A stretch of 32,879 nt of DNA from positions 1 through 32,879 of the forward strand of contig JAAYIU010000132.1 in NCBI GenBank assembly GCA_012523265.1, given 5' to 3'. Below the pieces are notes generated by a model. The model saw only the letters and a program-made list of their open reading frames with translations, searched no databases and had not been told where the DNA came from. The stretch's first letter is position 1. Each line of letters opens with the position of its first letter. Position numbers and translations under genes: made by a program. This document shows positions 26,019-32,879 of this stretch, in pieces. This stretch comes from Bacteroidales bacterium. GTDB taxonomy: Bacteria; Bacteroidota; Bacteroidia; Bacteroidales; 4484-276.

Positions 26019-26785
26019 TTAATACCAAAAACCTCCCTGGCCGACTGGCTGGTGACCCGTGCCACTTCCCCGACGGAAACACTTTTTATCTCCGCCAACT
26101 TTGCTGCTATCAATTTCAGATAGGCGCTTTCGTTGCGTTTGCCGCGATAGGGCACCGGGGCAAGAAACGGCGCATCGGTTTCCAGAAGCAAATGCTGCAA
26201 GTCGATGCCCGCAAGCACCTCTGCCAGACCGGAGTTTTTGTACGTCACCACGCCGCCAATGCCAAGCTTAAATCCCCAACTGATAATTTTTTCGGCTTGC
26301 GCGAGGTTGCCCGTAAAACAATGAAACACGCCGGTAAGATTTTCGCCGGCAGCCGCACCGATGATTTCAAACACCTCATCAAACGAATCGCGCACATGCA
26401 ATACGATGGGCAAATGATTATCTTTAGCCATTTGCACCTGCGCCTCCAGCGCAAGCTGCTGCTGTGGGAGAAAAGTTTTATCCCAAAACAAATCGATGCC
26501 GGTTTCGCCGATGGCAATGTAACGCCCTGAAGTGAGTTCGCTTTTTACCACCTCCAGCTCCTGCTGATAATCCTCCCTCACATCGGTGGGATGCAGCCCG
26601 ATCATCGGAAAAACCTGCTGCGGAAACGCATCGCACAGTGCCAGCATGGGTCGGATGGTTTTACTGTCGATATTGGGCAGCAGCATTGCCTGCACGCCTG
26701 CGTCGAGCGCACGTTGCACCACCGCCGTCCGGTCGCCGTCGAACTGTTGGAGATAAAGATGTGTGTGGGTGTCGATCATCGCCAT
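26006..26785 (-). CDS. tatD: TatD family metal-dependent deoxyribonuclease
   Basis: A 259-residue TIM-barrel hydrolase, acting as a 3'-5' exonuclease on DNA/RNA ends in characterised relatives. Metal and catalytic motifs are complete: MIDTHTHL, GETGID, HVRDSFDEV, FHCFTG and LLETDAPFLAP. The start is either ATG 26785 or ATG 26779 (both in frame; the second gives the usual MIDTHTHL start). The probable promoter ends only 4 nt before 26785, so translation from 26779 on a nearly leaderless mRNA is likely. The last three codons and the stop lie in the third copy of the downstream repeat. Confidence 0.95.
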   Translation of the reverse strand: MAMIDTHTHLYLQQFDGDRTAVVQRALDAGVQAMLLPNIDSKTIRPMLALCDAFPQQVFPMIGLHPTDVREDYQQELEVVKSELTSGRYIAIGETGIDLFWDKTFLPQQQLALEAQVQMAKDNHLPIVLHVRDSFDEVFEIIGAAAGENLTGVFHCFTGNLAQAEKIISWGFKLGIGGVVTYKNSGLAEVLAGIDLQHLLLETDAPFLAPVPYRGKRNESAYLKLIAAKLAEIKSVSVGEVARVTSQSAREVFGIKTKE

Positions 26786-26789
26786 CGGG

Positions 26790-26797
26790 CAAAAATA
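26790..26797 (-). promoter_or_regulatory. Candidate -7 element for tatD
   Basis: TATTTTTG on the minus strand matches TAnnTTTG exactly but ends 4 nt before the first ATG. This would place transcription start at or very near the start codon. Confidence 0.4.
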
Positions 26798-26822
26798 GAT
26801 GTTTTCGCTTGGGAGGGTTTAC

Positions 26823-26830
26823 TATTTTTG
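26823..26830 (+). promoter_or_regulatory. Candidate -7 element for the GT9 gene
   Basis: TATTTTTG on the plus strand, the same octamer as the divergent tatD element, ends 15 nt before the TTG start at 26846. It makes the 85-codon extension of the frame (from 26591) untenable. Confidence 0.45.
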
Positions 26831-26845
26831 CAAAAAACAAAACGC

Positions 26846-27841
26846 TTGAAAAAGTATCTGATCATCCGTTTGAGTTCTATTGGCGACATCGTGCTTACCA
26901 CGCCGGTGGTGCGCTGCCTCAAAGAGCAAGGCGCCCCCTGCCGGGTACATTATCTTACACGCCGGGCGTACAAAGAGGTGGTTGCAGCCAATCCTTACAG
27001 CGACCGCGTTATTACCATCAACGACTCGGTGCAGGAAGTGCTACCGGAATTGCAAAATGAACATTACGACCTCATCATCGATTTGCACAAAAACTGGCGC
27101 TCGATGGCCGTGAGGCGCAAGCTGGGAATTAAAAGCACATCGTTTTCCAAACTCAATATCCGCAAATGGCTGCTGGTAAACTGTAAGATCGACCGGCTGC
27201 CACGTGTGCACATTGTTGACAGATACATGCAGGCGGTGGCTCACCTCGGAGTAACCAACGACGGGCGCGGGCTCGATTATTTCATCCCGCCCGAAATTGT
27301 CGTTCCGATGGAATCGTTGCCATTACCACACCGGCAGAAATATGTGGCCGTGGTAATTGGCGGACGGCACAACACCAAGCAACTGCCTGCCGAAAAAGCC
27401 ATCGCGCTGTGCCGTGGCATTAAGGCACCTGTAGTTTTGCTGGGTGGCCCCGAAGATGCCGCGCAGGGCCACGCAATCGCTGCCACCGATCCGCATCATA
27501 TTTTTAATGCCTGTGGCAAATTCAGCCTTAGCCAGTCGGCACGGCTTATCGAACATGCGTTGCTGGTAATTACCAACGACACCGGGCTGATGCACGTGGC
27601 GGCAGCATTCAACAAAAAGATCATCTCCGTTTGGGGCAACACCGTGCCGGAGTTTGGGATGTATCCCTACATGCCCAAGCATCCGGATAATTTTTCAATT
27701 TTTGAAGTGAAAGGCTTATCGTGCCGTCCCTGTTCCAAAATAGGTTTTGAGAACTGTCCGCGCGGCCACTTCAAATGCATGATGGAGCAGGAGATCGACG
27801 GAATGATTGCAATGGCTAACGGAGTGGTGAAGGGTAAGTGA
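26846..27841 (+). CDS. Glycosyltransferase family 9 (heptosyltransferase-like)
   Basis: A 331-residue GT-B enzyme of the ADP-heptose:LPS heptosyltransferase family, expected to add a sugar to the lipopolysaccharide core on the cytoplasmic face. Seen: the N-terminal KKYLIIRLSSIGDIVLTTPV, DLIIDLHKNWRS, AVVIGGRHNTKQLP at the domain hinge, VVLLGGPED, and the C-terminal donor-site motif VITNDTGLMHVAAAF. The late segment with several Cys (GLSCRPCSKIGFENCPRGHFKCM) is frequent in Bacteroidota members. The start is TTG 26846, because homology begins there, no ATG is nearby, and the promoter lies just upstream. It is divergent from tatD. Confidence 0.9.
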   Translation: MKKYLIIRLSSIGDIVLTTPVVRCLKEQGAPCRVHYLTRRAYKEVVAANPYSDRVITINDSVQEVLPELQNEHYDLIIDLHKNWRSMAVRRKLGIKSTSFSKLNIRKWLLVNCKIDRLPRVHIVDRYMQAVAHLGVTNDGRGLDYFIPPEIVVPMESLPLPHRQKYVAVVIGGRHNTKQLPAEKAIALCRGIKAPVVLLGGPEDAAQGHAIAATDPHHIFNACGKFSLSQSARLIEHALLVITNDTGLMHVAAAFNKKIISVWGNTVPEFGMYPYMPKHPDNFSIFEVKGLSCRPCSKIGFENCPRGHFKCMMEQEIDGMIAMANGVVKGK

Positions 27842-27968
27842 ATCGAAAAAACCAAAAAGGAACAAGAGAATTTTAAAAATCGTCCTAAAATTGGGTTTCA
27901 ACAGCATAAATAAAGATAGTCAGTTTTGTGCAGGTGCATGGAGCACTGTAAAGCATCCTCACCCTTTT

Positions 27969-28301
27969 TTATAGCAACCCTGCCAACCGAAGCAGGTTGT
28001 CGAGTTCTCTATCAGAAACGCTTTCTTTATGCGATTTGTCGTAAATGGTAAGTAGATAGGCGATTTGGTTTATAATTTTCACGCAGGTAATCACACGCGA
28101 ACTGCCAGTTTTTCCTTTGCCTTTAGAAGTTATGGCCATGCGAATCTTATAACAGTCTTTTCCTAAAGGTTCGCCTTGTATCGGATTTTCTTCGAGGGAA
28201 TCTATCAGTTTGTTAAGATCAGATTTAAGTGAACGGTGTTTCTTAGCAATGCTTTTGGCATTCTTTTTAAAACCATCGGTAACAACAATACTAAAGCTCA
28301 T
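27969..28301 (-). CDS. RelE/ParE-superfamily toxin of TA pair 1
   Basis: A 110-residue basic protein with the fold pattern of a RelE-like mRNA interferase. An N-terminal strand (FSIVVTDGF) is followed by a helical pair rich in Lys (KNAKSIAKKHRSLKSDLNKLIDSL), the ENPIQGEPLGKDCYKIRMAI segment, GSSRVITCVKI, and a last strand (AYLLTIYDKSHKESV). Proteins of this subtype pair with small MKQxVxxIPDxKxxFFMELVxNLGF antitoxins, as here. Its ATG overlaps the antitoxin stop by 11 nt, giving tight coupling. Second gene of its operon on the minus strand. Confidence 0.85.
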   Translation of the reverse strand: MSFSIVVTDGFKKNAKSIAKKHRSLKSDLNKLIDSLEENPIQGEPLGKDCYKIRMAITSKGKGKTGSSRVITCVKIINQIAYLLTIYDKSHKESVSDRELDNLLRLAGLL

Positions 28302-28500
28302 CGAGAAAATCCTTTGCAGATTGTAGTTTTATTTTTCCCTCCTGATGCTGGTTTACCTGTTGCAAAGAATGCTGCAAATCGGCAACAAATTGCTGTTGCT
28401 CTTTTGAAATCTGTTTTACTTTCGTAAAGCCAAGATTATTTACCAGTTCCATAAAAAAGCTGAATTTATTGTCTGGTATGTCAATTACTACTTGTTTCAT
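28291..28500 (-). CDS. Antitoxin of TA pair 1
   Basis: A 69-residue acidic-tailed protein starting MKQVVIDIPDNKFSFFMELV, then NLGFTKV, a glutamine-rich central helix, and a C-terminal SAKDFLDEL that probably wraps the toxin. It belongs to the short Bacteroidota antitoxins found with RelE-like toxins; there is no obvious DNA-binding domain beyond a possible N-terminal dimerising strand-helix. Its gene starts directly at the edge of the duplicated upstream region (28498-28622). Confidence 0.8.
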   Translation of the reverse strand: MKQVVIDIPDNKFSFFMELVNNLGFTKVKQISKEQQQFVADLQHSLQQVNQHQEGKIKLQSAKDFLDEL

Positions 28501-28622
28501 AATTCGTGTTGTTTTGTGGCAAACGCCTGTTTTGTTTCAACTATTGCTTTAGTAAATATGCGTTTACAATGCTTTTACAAAAATAATAGAAATAGCCCAA
28601 GTACAGAAATCTTCGATTTCAT
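28498..28622 (-). promoter_or_regulatory. Upstream control region of TA pair 1 (duplicate copy 1)
   Basis: Nearly identical to 29152-29276: 28501-28594 differs from its partner at only 5 of 94 positions, and weaker similarity continues to 28622. On the minus strand it carries TTTTTG, 19 nt, then TATTTACT (a promoter-like pair). It also has tandem TTGTAAA motifs 11 nt apart, an inverted GTAAA-N6-TTTAC, and the palindrome GGC-GTTT-GCC flanked by two ACAAAAC direct repeats. Those last elements are candidate operators. It begins inside the stop of toxin 2. Confidence 0.6.
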
Positions 28623-28918
28623 TTGCGCTCTTTCCATTTATTGGGATTCAGGTAGGTGTTGATAACGCCAAGAACTACCACTACTTTAGCGTCTTCTTCT
28701 ACAATAAAATGAATCATGTACGGGAATTTCTTCACCGGCAAGCAATGCACATCATCGTATCGTACCTGAAAAGCGGGTGCTTTCTTTAAAACAGCATACT
28801 CTTTTTCGATGGCTTCAAAGAAACGCCTGCCTAAGCCTTCTTGTTTACTATTGTACCAATCAATCCCCGACTGGATATCGGTGTAAACTTCAGGTTTAAT
28901 TACCAGTTTGTAAGCCAT
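28619..28918 (-). CDS. RelE/ParE family toxin of TA pair 2
   Basis: A 99-residue ParE/RelE-like toxin. Visible are an N-terminal strand (YKLVIKPEVYTDI), a helical hairpin (GIDWYNSKQEGLGRRFFEAIEKEYAVLKKAP), and the typical VRYDDVHCLPVKKFPYMIHFIVEED core followed by VVVVLGVINTYLNPNKW. In many relatives the last motif reads HxSRNPxxW; here the conserved Arg is replaced by Leu, which may reduce activity. It shares one base with the upstream antitoxin stop (TAATG). Its own stop overlaps the duplicated control region. Confidence 0.88.
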   Translation of the reverse strand: MAYKLVIKPEVYTDIQSGIDWYNSKQEGLGRRFFEAIEKEYAVLKKAPAFQVRYDDVHCLPVKKFPYMIHFIVEEDAKVVVVLGVINTYLNPNKWKERK

Positions 28919-29154
28919 TACCCCAATTTAAAACTATCTTTTACTTCATCCCAATCCAAGACCTTATCGGGATTTTCTCTGTAATCTTTAAGTCTTCGGC
29001 GTACTACTTCTTTTTGCCATTTTGGTATGGTAACCATCTTGCTTTCTTCTTGCTCCAGGCCGGCATACTTCTCTTTTAAGTTTTCCCAATCCTGGATGGG
29101 AATAAAAACGCCTGTTGGTTTCCCTGTACTATCCGAAATAAATTGTAGATTCAT
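28918..29154 (-). CDS. Antitoxin of TA pair 2
   Basis: A 78-residue acidic protein starting MNLQFISDSTGKPTGVFIPI, then an amphipathic helix (WENLKEKYAGLEQEE), an IPKWQKEVVRRRLKDY helix and an acidic-hydrophobic tail (WDEVKDSFKLG). This matches the addiction-module antitoxins that accompany ParE-like toxins in Bacteroidota. It is unrelated in sequence to the antitoxin of pair 1, although the two genes are preceded by almost the same DNA. Confidence 0.85.
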   Translation of the reverse strand: MNLQFISDSTGKPTGVFIPIQDWENLKEKYAGLEQEESKMVTIPKWQKEVVRRRLKDYRENPDKVLDWDEVKDSFKLG

Positions 29155-29276
29155 AATTCGTGTTGTTTTGTGGCAAACGCCTGTTTTGTTTCACCTATTG
29201 CTTTAGTAAGTATGCTTTTACAATGACTTTACAAAAATAATAGAAATACCTTACGTACCGCAAACGCTGATTTCAT
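29152..29276 (-). promoter_or_regulatory. Upstream control region of TA pair 2 (duplicate copy 2)
   Basis: Second copy of the 125-bp region, offset by 654 bp from copy 1. It keeps TTTTTG, 19 nt, TACTTACT, the GGC-GTTT-GCC palindrome and the ACAAAAC pair. One arm of the GTAAA inverted repeat is altered. Confidence 0.6.
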
Positions 29277-29527
29277 AATTCCCCTGGCATTGAATTCAAA
29301 GCAGCCCGGATTTAGCAACATCCTCGAAAAATTACTGATGATGATTTTCAAGGATATTGAACCCACCTTCCAAAAATTATCAAAAAAAATTTGAAATTTA
29401 TTTTCATTCTCAATAAGAGTTAACTCATTGATTATCACCTCCCCCCCCCCTGACATGCCTGATAAATTTTAAAGATTTCGCACTGAAAATAAACATTAGT
29501 TTTCATGGCTGGTAAGAAACTGTTTTG
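29277..29527. other. A+T-rich intergenic stretch with a C10 tract
   Basis: No gene could be supported on either strand. A run of ten C occupies 29441-29450, preceded by ATTATCACCT. Short open frames here have no start codon with protein-like content. Confidence 0.5.
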
Positions 29528-29535
29528 TATGTTTG
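29528..29535 (+). promoter_or_regulatory. Candidate -7 element for the lipoprotein-T9SS gene set
   Basis: TATGTTTG matches TAnnTTTG and ends 44 nt before the ATG at 29580. It lies downstream of the alternative ATG at 29505, which is therefore unlikely to be used. Confidence 0.4.
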
Positions 29536-29579
29536 CAATTATTTTAAACTTTTTTAATGCGAACCAAACAATAAATTTA

Positions 29580-30608
29580 ATGAAACACTTTAGACCAATC
29601 CCAACGATTTTAGCTGCCTTGCTCATCTCGGGCGCAGTAATGTTTAACGCCTGCAGCAAGCAGGAAACTGAAAGTCCCGCAAAGGTGGAAAACCCGCAAA
29701 AGGATTACACCATTTACAACAAGCTTTCTTCTTTTAGAACGCAAATGGAGTTTTACAAAAACAATCCCACACTAAAAAGCAACGAAAGTGTGGAGGTGGA
29801 TTCGGCCATTTGGTTGCTCGAAGGGGCTATGAACCTTACTTATGGATTCCCGCACAATGAGTACACTGATTTTGAATCAGGGGAAGCCACGATCATCCTG
29901 CAGAAAGACAACGAAGGCAGGATTAACTACAACGAGCTGGCTGCGAAATACCAGCAGGTGATCGATGAAGCAAGGGAGGATTACTACAACTCAGGTTTTG
30001 AAGAAAAGGGGCTTTATGTAGTAATCCTTGAAATTACCGAAGAAACCGAAACCGATGTTACTTTTATGGTTGAAACCATTACAGGTAACCTGGGTGGAGA
30101 CAATCCATCCTCGCCGATTTTTGAAAACTGGTGGTATGGAGAGAATGAGGGTGGCTGCGAGGGAAATAACGCTCTATTTTCTGATGCAGCCCAGGAGCTT
30201 AATAATGCCTATCCCCAAACTGAACTTACAGAAGAACAAACGCTGGTAGGGCCGATTGAAAAAACTATAACGGGAGGAGAGCCCTGGTTGCGAAGGCCAA
30301 ATGATGTACTGGATAATGAGTATGACTATTACATTTTTTGTGCAAGCGAAAATGTTGATCCTTTTATTTATGATTCAACCTTGTGCCTACTATCACCGGT
30401 GATGGGGCAGTACTATGTGTATCTGGACTATGTTGTGCAGGATTTAGCCCTAGATTGGTTTAACATCCCCTCCTCACACGAATTCATTCGTTTTACACGT
30501 GCACAAGGTATAAATCCAAATCAAACTGAAAAATACTTTCATGAGTTTGATTGTACCTTTGCCTTAAAGAGCGACCGACCAGGTAATGATCCGGCTATTC
30601 CTTTATAA
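29580..30608 (+). CDS. Hypothetical secreted lipoprotein
   Basis: A 342-residue predicted lipoprotein: MKHFRPIPTILAALLISGAVMFNAC, with Cys near residue 25, then a SKQETESP linker. A segment VDSAIWLLEGAMNLTYGFPHNEY resembles a motif seen in uncharacterised Bacteroidota surface lipoproteins. The middle is acidic, followed by an aromatic-rich region (FENWWYGENEGGCEGNNALF) and several Cys that could form disulfides. No known domain is recognised. The start at 29580 gives a proper lipoprotein signal and follows the probable promoter. It is 14 nt upstream of the type IX-sorted protein and likely in one operon with it. Confidence 0.75.
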   Translation: MKHFRPIPTILAALLISGAVMFNACSKQETESPAKVENPQKDYTIYNKLSSFRTQMEFYKNNPTLKSNESVEVDSAIWLLEGAMNLTYGFPHNEYTDFESGEATIILQKDNEGRINYNELAAKYQQVIDEAREDYYNSGFEEKGLYVVILEITEETETDVTFMVETITGNLGGDNPSSPIFENWWYGENEGGCEGNNALFSDAAQELNNAYPQTELTEEQTLVGPIEKTITGGEPWLRRPNDVLDNEYDYYIFCASENVDPFIYDSTLCLLSPVMGQYYVYLDYVVQDLALDWFNIPSSHEFIRFTRAQGINPNQTEKYFHEFDCTFALKSDRPGNDPAIPL

Positions 30609-30622
30609 TCAACAACATAGCA

Positions 30623-32059
30623 ATGAAAAAAATAACATTCATTAGTTTTCTACTGTTAGTCCTGGTTTATGAAGGGTTTGCCCAGGAATCGTTTTCCTAT
30701 GGAATTGGTTCTGAGCTCTACGATTACGGTTCATCAATTTTTGAATCCGAGGAATACTATTATATTGTTAATCTAAAAAATTCAGAAGATCGCTCTCATG
30801 GCGCTAGCGTAATCCGGTTTTCGAATGGTAACGATTTGATCGAACACGAAATCGTTAAAAAGGACACCCTTTGCAGGCTCGATTACGGAGCAACAACGGA
30901 TAATGGGAATATTATTTTGGTTGGCCGAGTTGATGTTGAAAACATGCATTACTTGTACACCTGCATTATGTCTGAGGATTTGGTTATTCTTACTGAAAAG
31001 TATTTTGATATTTTACCTGAAGGATATGATTGGTTTTATTTGTTTGACATGTCAAAGGATGAGAATGGGGATATTGTTATTGTGGGTCACATGGATGATC
31101 ATCTCCCTACAAGTTTGTATGGAATGATGATATTTAGAGTAGATCAGGAAGGGAACCTTCTCGACTTTGATTACTATGTATCACCGCAATGGTATGACAG
31201 CACCGGCGAATCTGATCTCTTAAGAAAAGCTGACGCAAGTGGATACTATTATTTTAAAGCCCAATCCATGAATATCCTCGAATTCAATAATGCGCTTGAT
31301 TTGGTCGATAGTAGCAATTGGTTGGGTAGTTATCCATATTCCCTTTCTAAACCAGTTACAGCAATCTACCTGGCTGATGGTAACTTTGGTTTTTTAGACC
31401 GAACCAGTTATCCCAATTACTTCTACGATATGCGGTTAATGATTTTCACTCCTGAATTTGAGCATGTTATGGATACCGTAATCGAAAAGGAAGGCCGACA
31501 ATGTCCGGCAATTTTAAAAGGTATGGACTATACCGATCCCAATCAAATATGGGTATTGATGCATAATGATATGCCCACTTACACCGGTGTTGAGGATTAT
31601 GAGATATTTTTGCTTGATTCACAGCTTAATATTATCGAAAGCAGAGTATTTGGAGGAGACAGCGATTACAGGTTTAACTATTTGCTTGCAACAAACGATG
31701 GAGGCTGCCTTGTAACAGGAAGTATCCGGCAGGAATATGGAACCAACCTCACCGATATCTTTATCCTTAAAGTAATGCCTGAAGACATCCTTACAGGGAT
31801 GGCTGAGGTTTCGTTGCCCTACTCAAAAGATGTGCTGGTTTATCCTAATCCATTCAACGAAAAGATTTTCACCAAAACAAATAACGAAGGTCTGGTTTTC
31901 AGTCTTTACAACTTAAAAGGTGAACGATTGCTTCAATCACCCATCCGTGCAACAAACACGGGAAGCATCAACACCAGCGGCATACTGCCAGGAGTTTATA
32001 TTTATTGCATCTACAATGAACAGGGTACGACCGTTCAAAGTGGAAAATTGATCAAATAA
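30623..32059 (+). CDS. Secreted protein with type IX sorting domain
   Basis: A 478-residue protein with signal peptide (MKKITFISFLLLVLVYEGFAQ) and a C-terminal type A T9SS sorting domain of about 75 residues: VYPNPFNEKIF, FSLYNLKGERLL, and INTSGILPGVYIYCIYNEQG ending in GKLIK. The body has repeated beta segments (ATTDNGNIILVGR, KDENGDIVIVGHMD, ATNDGGCLVTGS) typical of a propeller made of delta-60-like repeats. It should be exported by Sec, then carried across the outer membrane by T9SS and attached or released. The specific role is unknown. It lies between the lipoprotein gene and the fibre-like gene. Confidence 0.88.
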   Translation: MKKITFISFLLLVLVYEGFAQESFSYGIGSELYDYGSSIFESEEYYYIVNLKNSEDRSHGASVIRFSNGNDLIEHEIVKKDTLCRLDYGATTDNGNIILVGRVDVENMHYLYTCIMSEDLVILTEKYFDILPEGYDWFYLFDMSKDENGDIVIVGHMDDHLPTSLYGMMIFRVDQEGNLLDFDYYVSPQWYDSTGESDLLRKADASGYYYFKAQSMNILEFNNALDLVDSSNWLGSYPYSLSKPVTAIYLADGNFGFLDRTSYPNYFYDMRLMIFTPEFEHVMDTVIEKEGRQCPAILKGMDYTDPNQIWVLMHNDMPTYTGVEDYEIFLLDSQLNIIESRVFGGDSDYRFNYLLATNDGGCLVTGSIRQEYGTNLTDIFILKVMPEDILTGMAEVSLPYSKDVLVYPNPFNEKIFTKTNNEGLVFSLYNLKGERLLQSPIRATNTGSINTSGILPGVYIYCIYNEQGTTVQSGKLIK

Positions 32060-32088
32060 TATTTTTATTAAAGAAAAATAATCGAATT

Positions 32089-32879
32089 ATGAAAAGACTT
32101 TATTTTATTTTAACGATGTGTCTATTCTCTTATTCCTATTTGTTTGCACAGGTAGGGATTGGAGAAAAATGCGTGGATTGCATGAAAAATAGCATCAGCA
32201 ACACGTCAAGCGCATTGGGGATTCAAAACACGGCCTCAGGAGAAGCTTCCTTTGCTTCAGGAAAACTAAATATTTCACTGGGGAATTTTGCAACCTCCCT
32301 AGGATATAACAATACTGTACAGGGTATGTATTCGCTGGCAGGTGGCGGAGGTTCTATTGTGGCCGGTAAAAGATCGCTGGCTTGGGGCAGATATGCATCT
32401 GCCGAAAGCAGTATCAGTCTGGCACTTGGTAGTTTTCTCAGGGCTTACGGCACAAATGCTATCGCTATGGGATGCTTTGTGGAAACTACAAACGAAAATG
32501 CGGTAGTAATCGGACGAGGCTTAGCAAATGACGAAAGGATTATCAATAATATTTCAGGCTCCTTAATGGTAGGCTTTAACAGCAACCGGCATACGTTTTT
32601 TGTCAGTCAGGCATACGGGTTAAATTCAACGGGCGAAATTGGCATTGGGAACGTAACTGACCCATCGGCGAAGCTACATATTGTAGGTGATAGCGATTAT
32701 TTGCGACCTAACGATGCCTCACTGTACATCGAATCTGCCGGTAATTATTATTCCACAATCTACCTTGTCGACAAAAACCATTTCATCAAGACCAAGCCCG
32801 GCCAGGATTTGGAATTCAATGCTGCCGGTAAGGATTTTTTCTTTAATAACGGCAGTGTAGGCATCGGCACATCCTCCCC
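32089..32879 (+). CDS. YadA-head/tail-fibre-like surface protein, N-terminal part (cut by window edge)
   Basis: 263 complete codons are visible and the frame is open at the right edge. A signal peptide (KRLYFILTMCLFSYSYLFAQ) leads to VGIGEKC. Then come YadA-type head repeats of about 14 residues: ALGIQNTASGEASFASG, TSLGYNNTVQG, SLAWGRYASAESS, SLALGSFLRAYGT, AIAMGCFVET. Next come GEIGIGNVTDPSAKLHIVGD and DFFFNNGSVGIGTSS, the strand pattern of tail-fibre proteins that often end in an intramolecular chaperone domain. A trimeric surface fibre or adhesin is likely. It begins 29 nt after the T9SS-sorted gene. Confidence 0.8.
   Translation, partial: MKRLYFILTMCLFSYSYLFAQVGIGEKCVDCMKNSISNTSSALGIQNTASGEASFASGKLNISLGNFATSLGYNNTVQGMYSLAGGGGSIVAGKRSLAWGRYASAESSISLALGSFLRAYGTNAIAMGCFVETTNENAVVIGRGLANDERIINNISGSLMVGFNSNRHTFFVSQAYGLNSTGEIGIGNVTDPSAKLHIVGDSDYLRPNDASLYIESAGNYYSTIYLVDKNHFIKTKPGQDLEFNAAGKDFFFNNGSVGIGTSS

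Noticed and set aside
28498-29276. Integron attC sites flanking the TA pairs
   Set aside because: Repeated segments next to TA cassettes suggest an integron array, but no paired GTTRRRY / RYYYAAC core sites or foldable attC structure were seen, no third copy lies beyond toxin 1, and no integrase is in the window.
29229-29456. 75-codon minus-strand frame upstream of TA pair 2
   Set aside because: It starts in the C10 tract, has no recognisable content, and ends in the duplicated control region.

Overview
The window looks like a chromosomal segment of a Bacteroidota bacterium, probably of Bacteroidales/Marinilabiliales type. The grounds are: 5' regions repeatedly carrying the Bacteroidota sigma factor -7 element TAnnTTTG, few strong Shine-Dalgarno sites, a type IX secretion C-terminal signal (gene at 30623), a GldE-type CBS protein, DUF4270 beside glmS and a GT5-only glycogen synthase, and an exbB / 4-TM protein / exbD / exbD operon next to ansA and tatD. 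No species can be named from the sequence alone.

Layout. 1-702 (-): N-terminal part of a six-TM signalling protein, cut by the window edge. 936-1011 (-): tRNA-Phe with its own terminator. 1129-9350 (+): an envelope-biogenesis block of coaX, an outer-membrane barrel, a TPR protein, lptC, gldE and ppiD. Between gldE and ppiD lies about 700 bp holding an array of 17 ten-base repeats and the decayed remains of a Phd/YefM-type antitoxin gene. 9563-13625 (-): operon of a GT5-domain glycogen/starch synthase, a DUF4270 lipoprotein and glmS. 13922-14566 (-): MBL-fold hydrolase, divergent from 14740-18558 (+), a 1143-residue protein joining a degenerate gluzincin-like domain, a TolB-like propeller and a C-terminal barrel, followed by a half-size TauE/SafE protein. 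18901-21603 (+): B12-dependent ribonucleotide reductase, then a terminator and a cluster of REP-like hairpins. 22136-24479 (-): the ExbB/ExbD proton-channel operon, with tRNA-Ser(GGA) upstream. 24813-26785 (-): ansA and tatD separated by a triplicated GC-rich repeat. 26846-27841 (+): a GT9 heptosyltransferase-like protein.

From about 27.9 kb the sequence becomes visibly more A+T-rich and accessory in character. It holds two adjacent, unrelated toxin-antitoxin pairs driven from nearly identical upstream regions of about 125 bp. A (+) strand set of secreted proteins follows: a lipoprotein, a type IX-sorted protein and a YadA-head-like fibre protein that runs off the right edge.

Working together: lptC, ppiD, the barrel and TPR proteins, glmS (UDP-GlcNAc precursor), GT9 (LPS core) and ExbB/ExbD (energising outer-membrane transport) form a coherent cell-envelope theme. 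coaX, nrdJ, ansA, tatD and the glycogen synthase are housekeeping. The best candidates for under-described biology are the dead-peptidase/propeller/barrel fusion, the duplicated toxin-antitoxin control region, and the hairpin and tandem-repeat islands. I did not find a clear wholly new defence or mobile system.
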